Shown: piece after piece, positions 7,303-13,079 of the stretch
Layout of the letters: the number at the start of each line of letters is the position of its first letter
Numbering within the stretch: the stretch's first letter is position 1
Origin: Cytophagales bacterium
Lineage (GTDB): Bacteria; Bacteroidota; Bacteroidia; Cytophagales; ES-bin-26
Assembly: GCA_014379925.1 (NCBI GenBank)
Contig: JACMKY010000366.1
Coordinates: 1 to 15,023, forward strand
Direction: 5' to 3'
DNA length: 15,023 bases
Program-made: the position numbers and the translations under genes
Notes under the pieces: model-generated
Databases searched by the model: none
What the model was told of the DNA's origin: nothing
The model's input: the letters and a program-made list of their open reading frames with translations, nothing else

Positions 7303-8157
7303 GTGACCCTCATCCCCGCCTGGCAGAAAGACGACGCGTTGCTGGCCGACATCCGCCGCTCGGCCTCCGAAACGCGCGGTTTCCGGCTGTGGTGGCTGGG
7401 GCAAAGTGGTTTTCTGCTCCAGTGGCAAGGCAAGCACGTACTGTTCGACCCGTACCTGTCCGATTCGCTCACGGCCAAGTACGCCAACACCGATAAGCCC
7501 CACGTTCGCCTGAGCGAACGGGTAATTGACCCGGCCCGGTTGGATATGATTGACATCGTAACTTCCAGCCACAACCATACCGACCACCTCGACGGCGAAA
7601 CCCTCCGGCCGCTCCGGCGAGCCAATCCGCGGCTGCAGTTCCTGATTCCCGAAGCCAACCGCACCTTCGTCAGTGAACGCACGCAGTGGGCGCCCGATTT
7701 TCCGCTGGGCATCTCCGATGGGCAACGCGTGGAGATGGAAGGCTTCGTTTTCGAAGGCGTGCCCGCGGCGCACAACACCATCGAGCGCGACGAGAACGGT
7801 CACGCCAAATACCTCGGGCTGGTGGTTTCGTGCGGATCGTATAGGGTCTATCATTCCGGCGATACGCTCTGGTACGAGGGAATGATTGAAACCCTGCGGC
7901 CCTTCGGCGTGGACGTGGCCTTGTTGCCCATCAACGGCAACCGACCCGAACGGGGGGTAGCCGGGAATCTCAACTACGAAGAAGCGGCTCGGCTGGGCAA
8001 GGCCATCGGAGCCCGGCTGACCATTCCGCACCACTACCACCTGTTCGCTTTCAACACGGAAGACCCGCAAAACTTCGCGCGGGCTGCCCGCCAGCAAGGG
8101 ATCGCGTACCGCGTGCTGGCGCACGGTGAAAAATTACCGGTCGGGATGGAAGGGTAG
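7303..8157 (+). CDS. Metallo-beta-lactamase-fold hydrolase, UlaG-like
   Basis: 284 residues of the MBL fold. The metal-binding set is complete: HNHTDH at 90-95 (His90, His92, Asp94, His95), His157 in PAAHN, Asp187 in HSGDT, and His243/His244 in IPHHYH. The early WWLGQSGFLLQWQGKHVLFDP stretch (30-50) is typical of the UlaG/YcbL-like branch, which includes L-ascorbate-6-phosphate lactonase and uncharacterised lactone or phosphodiester hydrolases. It is probably cytoplasmic (no signal peptide). The start chosen is GTG at 7303: in this frame the only upstream sequence back to the previous gene's TAA (7237-7239) has no ATG, GTG or TTG that would fit better. It likely shares a transcript with the MetE-like gene. 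Family is sure; substrate is unknown. Confidence 0.9.
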   Translation: MTLIPAWQKDDALLADIRRSASETRGFRLWWLGQSGFLLQWQGKHVLFDPYLSDSLTAKYANTDKPHVRLSERVIDPARLDMIDIVTSSHNHTDHLDGETLRPLRRANPRLQFLIPEANRTFVSERTQWAPDFPLGISDGQRVEMEGFVFEGVPAAHNTIERDENGHAKYLGLVVSCGSYRVYHSGDTLWYEGMIETLRPFGVDVALLPINGNRPERGVAGNLNYEEAARLGKAIGARLTIPHHYHLFAFNTEDPQNFARAARQQGIAYRVLAHGEKLPVGMEG

Positions 8158-8218
8158 GAAAATACCGTCGTCGGTGAACAGGAAACACCCGGGTGCGTAA
8201 AGAATTGGCTGCGCGGGG

Positions 8219-9136
8219 TTATCGGCTGCCTTCCAGGCACAACGAAGCGGCGCCGACCATGCCCGCGTTGTTGCCCAGCACTGCCAGCCGGATGTCGAGG
8301 GAGTCGGTGTAATAGGGGGGAAGGAACCGGTGCAGTACTTCGATCAGGCTCGGGCGCACGTGTTCAAACACCTTGGAAACGCCCCCACCCACCACAATGG
8401 TGTTAATGTCCAGCAGGCGAATGGTGGAAACGAGGCCCTCGCCGAGAATGGTTCCCACCCGCGCGAACACCTGCGTGGCCAGCGGATCGTTCCGCCGCGC
8501 CGCGTCTTCCACGTCTTCGGCGTTCAGCGCTGGGGCATTGGAGAGCACGGAGTGCCCCGGATAGGTGGCCAGCATGGCCGTCGCCATTTCCACGATTCCC
8601 TTCTTGCCGATGTTGTCTTCCAGCAGGCGGCCGTTGCCGGTCATGATGTGGCCGATTTCCATTCCGTTGCCCCGCCCGCCCATCAGCAATTTCCCTTTGA
8701 TGATGGCCGCCCCGCCCACGCCGGTTCCCAGCGTGATGAAGAGGAGGTCGTCGGGCAGGAGCTGGCCGGAAAAATGGTACTCCCCCAGGGCCGCGGCTTT
8801 GGCGTCGTTTTCGAGGAAGAAGTCAACGCCGTCGAAGGTCTGGGTCAGGATTTTATGAAGCTTTACTCCGTTGAGTTCCGTCAGGTTGGGAAGGTCGATG
8901 GTGGTTCGGCGCTTGTGGCTCAGGGTGCCGGGAATGCCGATGCCCACCTTCTTCACGGCCGGGTTCTGTTGGAGCAGCGAACCAATCATCCGCGTGAATT
9001 TTTCTACGAACTGACCGCCCGCCCGCAGTTCACCGGTAGAAAACTTCTGACGCGATACCAAGGCACCGTCCGCCTTGACCAGACCCACCTTCACGTTGGT
9101 GCCGCCAACGTCAATTCCCAGAAAATATTCTTCCAT
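8219..9136 (-). CDS. ROK-family sugar kinase (glucokinase-like), zinc cysteines missing
   Basis: 305 residues from the ATG at 9136 (MEEYFLGIDVGGTNVKVGLV); a TTG three codons upstream is possible but less likely. The ATP phosphate loop DVGGTN is at 10-14, GIGIPG at 65-70, the catalytic base Asp111 in LENDAKAAALGE, the second ATP loop LGTGVGG at 136-142, and EIGH at 160-163 with the sugar-contacting Glu160 and His163. Where most ROK proteins carry the zinc motif CxCGxxGCxE, this one has DNIGKKGIVE (174-183): the glycines and glutamate are kept but all three cysteines are gone. It should phosphorylate a hexose (glucose, fructose, mannose, allose or an N-acetyl sugar). It diverges from xylA across 429 bp and converges on the UlaG-like gene. 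It lacks the N-terminal HTH of ROK repressors, so it is a kinase. Confidence 0.93.
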   Translation of the reverse strand: MEEYFLGIDVGGTNVKVGLVKADGALVSRQKFSTGELRAGGQFVEKFTRMIGSLLQQNPAVKKVGIGIPGTLSHKRRTTIDLPNLTELNGVKLHKILTQTFDGVDFFLENDAKAAALGEYHFSGQLLPDDLLFITLGTGVGGAAIIKGKLLMGGRGNGMEIGHIMTGNGRLLEDNIGKKGIVEMATAMLATYPGHSVLSNAPALNAEDVEDAARRNDPLATQVFARVGTILGEGLVSTIRLLDINTIVVGGGVSKVFEHVRPSLIEVLHRFLPPYYTDSLDIRLAVLGNNAGMVGAASLCLEGSR

Positions 9137-9375
9137 ACGGTACAAAGAGCAACGACCGGATTTTTTTACGAATGATTGGGTAGAATTTAAACGGGGCGGC
9201 CAGTCTTTTAACCCCCTGACTCACTGCCTCTCCGTTGCGTCCGCGGTAACCGTGGCTCGGATGGGGTTACCAAAAACCATTCACGAATTTGCTTTCAACG
9301 CCGGGGCAAGCTACTTCTTTTGCGGGGAACAAAAAAGCCCGCCCTCCGGGGGTAGACGATGGTACTTTTCGGGAT

Positions 9376-9423
9376 GGATCACCTGGGTACGCCATCCAAC
9401 CCCGGCGTCGGCCAGGGTGATCC
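9376..9423. repeat. Imperfect 11-bp inverted repeat
   Basis: GGATCACCTGG (9376-9386) pairs with CCAGGGTGATCC (9412-9423), leaving one bulged G and a 25-nt GC-rich loop. No U-run follows in either direction, so it is not a plain terminator. It lies in the middle of the divergent gap. Function unknown; it may be a remnant of a lost gene or element. Confidence 0.6.
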
Positions 9424-9449
9424 GAGGCGGAAAGAAAAAACAAAATTTT

Positions 9450-9480
9450 TTGTAAAAACACTGATTAACCGTTAAGATTG
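9450..9480 (+). promoter_or_regulatory. Candidate xylA promoter with overlapping palindromic operator
   Basis: TTG at 9450-9452, 20-bp spacer, then TAAGATTG at 9473-9480, which matches TAnnTTTG except one base. The perfect 11-bp palindrome TTAACCGTTAA (9465-9475) overlaps the -7 element, the position expected of a repressor site. Transcription would start about 9487, with a leader of about 80 nt. The arrangement suggests sugar-responsive repression of xylA, but no regulator for it is in the window. Confidence 0.45.
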
Positions 9481-9511
9481 TACACTTTGCAAGCAGCATT
9501 GAAAGGTTCCC

Positions 9512-9531
9512 GATCGGGCAAAAGCCCGATC
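9512..9531 (+). repeat. Hairpin in the xylA leader
   Basis: GATCGGGC (9512-9519), AAAA loop, GCCCGATC (9524-9531): a perfect 8-bp GC-rich stem 34 bp before the xylA ATG. No U-run follows, so it is not a terminator. It could stabilise the messenger, or, as DNA, serve as a binding site; neither is shown. Confidence 0.65.
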
Positions 9532-9565
9532 CTCCGTACCAAACCCACCTACCTACGTTTTTTCT

Positions 9566-10897
9566 ATGTCAACCCAAGTGGACAGCGCCGTAAAGGAGTA
9601 TTTCCCCGGAATTCAAAAGATCACCTACGAAGGACGCGAATCCAACCATCCGTTTGCTTTCAAGTTCTACCAGGCCGACCGCGTCGTGGCGGGAAAACCG
9701 ATGAAGGACCATTTCCGGTTTGCCGTTGCCTACTGGCACTCTTTCGTGGGCAACGGCGGCGATCCGTTCGGCCCCGGTACCCGCATTTTTCCCTGGGCCC
9801 ACAACACCAATCCCATTGGGTTGGCCAAGGAAAGAATGGACGCTGCCTTTGAGTTCATTGCCAAACTAGGCGCGGAATACTACTGTTTCCACGACTTCGA
9901 CGTGGTGGACGAGGGAAAATCCGTGCTCGAATCGGAGCGCAACCTCCAAACAATCGTGGCGTACGCCCGACAGAAGCAGGAAGCAACGGGCATTAAGCTG
10001 CTGTGGGGAACGGCCAACGTGTTTTCTAACCCGCGCTACATGAACGGCGCTTCCACCAACCCGGACTTTGCGGTGGTGACCCACGCCGCCGCGCAGGTGA
10101 AGGCGGCGATCGACGCGACGATTGCCCTGGGCGGGGCGCACTACGTGTTTTGGGGCGGACGGGAAGGCTACATGTCGCTGCTGAATACGAACATGAAGCG
10201 GGAAACCGAACACCTGGGCCGCTTCCTGACCCTGGCCCGCGACTACGGGAGAAAGGCTGGTTTCAAGGGCTACTTCATGATCGAGCCCAAACCCGGTGAG
10301 CCCACCAAACACCAGTACGATTACGACGCGGCCACCGTGACCGGCTTCCTGCGCCAGTTCGACCTGCAAGACGACTTCCGGCTCAACCTGGAAACCAACC
10401 ACGCCACGCTGGCCAACCATACCTTCGCGCACGAATTGCAGGTGGCGGCCGACGCCGGGATGCTGTGCAGCATCGACGCCAACCGGGGCGATTACCAGAA
10501 CGGCTGGGATACCGACCAATTTCCGGTGGACATCTACGAACTGACCGAAGCCATGCTCATTATCCTGGAGGCGGGTGGCCTGCAAGGCGGGGTAAACTTC
10601 GACGCCAAACTGCGACGCAACTCCACCGACCCGGAAGACTTGTTCCTGGCCCACATCGGCGGAATGGATGCCTTTGCCCGCGCCCTGCTGGTGGCCAATG
10701 ACATTCTGGAAAAGTCGGATTACCGCAAACTCCGTCAAGACCGGTACGCCTCCTTCGACAGCGGCGACGGGGCCGCCTTCGAACAGGGCAAACTCACCCT
10801 CGAAGACCTGCGCGACCGGGCCGCTACGGGCGGCGAACCGGCCCAGCGCAGCGGCAAGCAGGAACTGTTTGAAAACATCATCAACCAATACATTTAA
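9566..10897 (+). CDS. xylA: Xylose isomerase
   Basis: 443 residues, the length of class II xylose isomerases. Catalytic His109 and Asp112 lie in YCFHDFDVVDEG; metal ligands and active-site residues are present as Glu240 and Lys242 (MIEPKPGEP), Glu276 and His279 (NLETNHA), Asp304 (SIDANRGD), Asp315 and Asp317 (WDTDQFP), and Asp346 (VNFDAK). The enzyme converts D-xylose to D-xylulose in the cytoplasm with divalent metal, and also glucose to fructose. The ATG at 9566 gives MSTQVDSAVKEYFPGIQKIT, the expected start. It is followed after 114 bp by the symporter gene, so the two probably form a xylose uptake and isomerisation operon. No xylulokinase is seen in the window. Confidence 0.98.
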   Translation: MSTQVDSAVKEYFPGIQKITYEGRESNHPFAFKFYQADRVVAGKPMKDHFRFAVAYWHSFVGNGGDPFGPGTRIFPWAHNTNPIGLAKERMDAAFEFIAKLGAEYYCFHDFDVVDEGKSVLESERNLQTIVAYARQKQEATGIKLLWGTANVFSNPRYMNGASTNPDFAVVTHAAAQVKAAIDATIALGGAHYVFWGGREGYMSLLNTNMKRETEHLGRFLTLARDYGRKAGFKGYFMIEPKPGEPTKHQYDYDAATVTGFLRQFDLQDDFRLNLETNHATLANHTFAHELQVAADAGMLCSIDANRGDYQNGWDTDQFPVDIYELTEAMLIILEAGGLQGGVNFDAKLRRNSTDPEDLFLAHIGGMDAFARALLVANDILEKSDYRKLRQDRYASFDSGDGAAFEQGKLTLEDLRDRAATGGEPAQRSGKQELFENIINQYI

Positions 10898-10972
10898 GGG
10901 GGTTACGGGTTGGGGTTGCCGGTTGGGTTTAGGATTTGATTGGTTGCTTGAAACCCCCAACTCATAACCGGC
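10898..10972 (+). repeat. Hairpin and G-rich segment between xylA and the symporter gene
   Basis: GCCGGTT (10918-10924) pairs with AACCGGC (10966-10972), and inside it GGGTTT (10925-10930) pairs with AAACCC (10951-10956). The same stretch has four G-runs (10898-10902, 10907-10909, 10912-10915, 10925-10927) with loops of 4, 2 and 9 nt, which fits a G-quadruplex pattern. No U-run follows the stem, so full termination is unlikely. It may lower or process the downstream message. Confidence 0.55.
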
Positions 10973-11011
10973 TACCGACAACTTCAATCAATTCATCCAC
11001 TGGTAACCAAA

Positions 11012-12682
11012 ATGGGACTGCAAACCTTAGACTACGTCGTTTTTTTGATTTATTTTTTCATCGTAGCGGGTTACGGCTATTGGATTTACCGGCGAAAAAA
11101 GGCCACGGAGACCACTTCCACGGATTTTTTCCTGGCCGAGGGTTCCTTAACCTGGTGGGCCATCGGGGCTTCGCTGATCGCCTCCAACATTTCTGCCGAG
11201 CAGTTCATCGGCATGTCGGGCAATGGTTTCTCGATGGGCCTGGCCATTGCGGTCTACGAATGGATGGCCGCCGCTACGTTGATCATCGTGGCGATTTTCT
11301 TCATGCCCATCTACCTGAAAAACCGCATTTTTACTATGCCGCAGTTTTTGAGGCAACGCTACAATGAAACCGTGGCGATGATCATGGCCATCTTCTGGCT
11401 TTTCCTCTACATACTGGTCAACCTGACGTCGATTTTGTTTCTGGGCGCTTTGGCCGTTTCCACCATTTCCGGCATCGATTTTTACGCGTGTATGGCGGGG
11501 CTGGCGTTTTTCGCCATCATTATTACCATTGGCGGCATGAAAGTAATTGGCTACACGGATGTCATTCAGGTGTTCTTTCTGATTCTGGGGGGGTTGGCGA
11601 CCACCTACCTGGCGCTTAATCTGGTTTCCGACCAGTTTGACACGACGGGGGTGGTGAACGGATTTTCACTGATGCTGGAAAAGTCGGCGGATCACTTTCA
11701 AATGATTTTCAGCCGGGATAACCCGTATTACGCCTCGCTGCCGGGGCTGACCATCCTGATTGGCGGCATGTGGATCGTGAATTTAAATTACTGGGGTTGC
11801 AATCAATACATCACGCAACGGGCTTTGGGCGCCGACCTGAAGACCGCCCGCGCGGGTATTTTGTTTGCCGCCTTCCTGAAACTGCTCATGCCGGTTATTG
11901 TGGTGCTGCCGGGCATCGCCGCCTACACCCTCTACCAGCAAGGGCTGTTCCAGACCGATATGATGACCAATGGTTCGCTTAACCAGGACCGCGCTTACCC
12001 GGTGCTGCTCAACTTGCTTCCTACCGGATTGAAGGGGCTTTCTTTCGCCGCGCTCACCGCCGCGGTGGTCGCCTCCCTGGCCGGAAAAGCCAACTCCATT
12101 TCCACGATTTTCACGCTGGATATTTACCGGAAGTACCTCAGCCAAGACGCTACCGAACAACGCCTGGTGTGGATAGGGCGCCTGGCCGTGGTGGTCGCCA
12201 TGATACTGGCCATTTTCATTTCTCCGTTCATGGGCATTGACAAGAAAGGCGGCTTTCAATTCATCCAGGAAATGACGGGCCTCGTATCGCCGGGCGTTTT
12301 TGCGGCCTTCATCATGGGCTTCTTCTGGAAACGGACCAATTCGGCGGGTGCTTTCTTCGCCATTGTGGGCGGGTTCCTCCTGTCGCTGTTTTTTAAATTC
12401 ATTCTACCCGGAATCGTCAATCTGCAACCGCTGGCCCGGTACGGATTTGCCGTACGCAATGGAGAATCGAACCGGTACGAAATTCCCTTCCTCGATACCA
12501 TGGGATTCGTCTTTCTCATTTGCGTGGCCGTGATGGTGGCACTCGGGTTGGCCGACAAGCGAACCAGTAATCCCAAAGGCCTGGAAATCGATCCTTCCAT
12601 GTTTAAGCTCTCCCCCTCGTTTTCGGTGGGCGCACTGGTTACCGTTGGAATCATCACGGCGCTGTATACGGTATTCTGGTAA
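11012..12682 (+). CDS. Sodium/sugar symporter of the SSS family (vSGLT-like)
   Basis: 556 residues, 13-14 hydrophobic segments, inner membrane. It aligns along its length with Vibrio vSGLT as I remember that sequence: SNISAEQFIGMSG at 58-70, YEW at 82-84, NYWGCNQYI at 259-267, AAFLKL at 286-291 and QEMTGLVSPG at 419-428. The vSGLT galactose contacts have counterparts here: Gln64, Glu83, Asn264, Lys290 and Gln419. This argues for a true sugar carrier using an ion gradient. At the Na2 site, vSGLT Ser364-Ser365 corresponds to Ala354-Ser355, so one coordinating serine is lost. Placement after xylA suggests xylose or another aldose as cargo. The ATG at 11012 begins MGLQTLDYVVFLIYF, directly before TM1. 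The gene ends at an intrinsic terminator. Confidence 0.94.
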   Translation: MGLQTLDYVVFLIYFFIVAGYGYWIYRRKKATETTSTDFFLAEGSLTWWAIGASLIASNISAEQFIGMSGNGFSMGLAIAVYEWMAAATLIIVAIFFMPIYLKNRIFTMPQFLRQRYNETVAMIMAIFWLFLYILVNLTSILFLGALAVSTISGIDFYACMAGLAFFAIIITIGGMKVIGYTDVIQVFFLILGGLATTYLALNLVSDQFDTTGVVNGFSLMLEKSADHFQMIFSRDNPYYASLPGLTILIGGMWIVNLNYWGCNQYITQRALGADLKTARAGILFAAFLKLLMPVIVVLPGIAAYTLYQQGLFQTDMMTNGSLNQDRAYPVLLNLLPTGLKGLSFAALTAAVVASLAGKANSISTIFTLDIYRKYLSQDATEQRLVWIGRLAVVVAMILAIFISPFMGIDKKGGFQFIQEMTGLVSPGVFAAFIMGFFWKRTNSAGAFFAIVGGFLLSLFFKFILPGIVNLQPLARYGFAVRNGESNRYEIPFLDTMGFVFLICVAVMVALGLADKRTSNPKGLEIDPSMFKLSPSFSVGALVTVGIITALYTVFW

Positions 12683-12728
12683 GTCGTCAGGCCCGGGCTC
12701 CTAAAGACACATTTTGGTTTGTTTACCG

Positions 12729-12761
12729 AAAAAGGCCTGTTCACTGAACAGCGCCTTTTTT
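12729..12761 (+). terminator. Intrinsic terminator after the symporter gene
   Basis: AAAAAGGC, then CTGTTC (12737-12742), ACT loop, GAACAG (12746-12751), one bulged C, GCC (12753-12755), followed by six T. The stem has nine GC/AT pairs plus A-T extension, and it starts 46 bp after the stop codon. It has the form of a Rho-independent terminator and closes the xylA-symporter unit. Confidence 0.85.
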
Positions 12762-12925
12762 ATTGACCACGACCGCTGATTACGCTGATGAAATGATTCA
12801 ATGATAACGGCTGATTGTTACTCGCCTTTGAGATGCAGTTAGATACGTTGGTAAAACTTTAAATAAATTCTTCTTATTTTGATAGTTAATCAAATAAATA
12901 GCTTGCAAGGAATAAATTTATTTCC

Positions 12926-12963
12926 TTCTTTTTCAATCATTGAATCATTTCATCAGCGTAATC
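12926..12963. repeat. Middle copy of the repeat
   Basis: Bases 12936-12963 are the exact reverse complement of 12778-12805 (28 of 28). The wider unit 12926-12963 is also a direct repeat of 13007-13044 (37 of 38 bases), 81 bp apart. So the element contains one left-facing and two right-facing copies. Confidence 0.9.
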
Positions 12964-13031
12964 GGGTTCCCCCCGCCGTGCGGCTGGAATTGCTGACGGT
13001 GAATATTTCTTTTTCAATCATTCAATCATTT

Positions 13032-13079
13032 CATCAGCGTAATCAGCGGTCATCAGCGTAATCAGCGGTCATCAGTGGT
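13032..13079. repeat. 19-bp tandem repeat overlapping the dehydrogenase stop codon
   Basis: CATCAGCGTAATCAGCGGT occurs at 13032-13050 and 13051-13069, followed by a shortened copy CATCAGTGGT at 13070-13079. The stop codon of the minus-strand dehydrogenase (13062-13064) lies within the second unit, so about six codons are written in repeat sequence. Confidence 0.9.

Larger units (their letters stand above)
9137..9565. other. Divergent intergenic region between the ROK kinase and xylA
   Basis: 429 bp without a convincing gene. From left to right: an imperfect 15-bp dyad CCGCGGTAACCGTGG (9241-9255), possibly an operator on the kinase side; a run AAAAAAGCCCGCCCTCCGGGGG (in pieces, 9329-9351) that read on the minus strand resembles a degraded intrinsic terminator; a long imperfect stem at 9376-9423; an A/T-rich stretch at 9430-9460; and the xylA promoter, palindrome and hairpin listed separately. 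The minus frame 9311-9499 could encode 62 residues but has no recognisable domain. Confidence 0.5.

Noticed and set aside
8186..8195. Palindrome CACCCGGGTG between the UlaG-like and ROK genes
   Set aside because: It has no loop and no T-run, so it is not a terminator, and a single 10-bp palindrome can occur by chance.
9311..9499. Small minus-strand ORF in the ROK-xylA gap
   Set aside because: No recognised domain, and its C-terminal PPEGGLF is the translation of the terminator-like GC/T-run; kept only as a possible remnant.
12879..13061. Small plus-strand ORF of 60 codons
   Set aside because: It is a translation of the direct repeats (SFSIIESFHQRN and SFSIIQSFHQRN), without protein-like composition beyond them.
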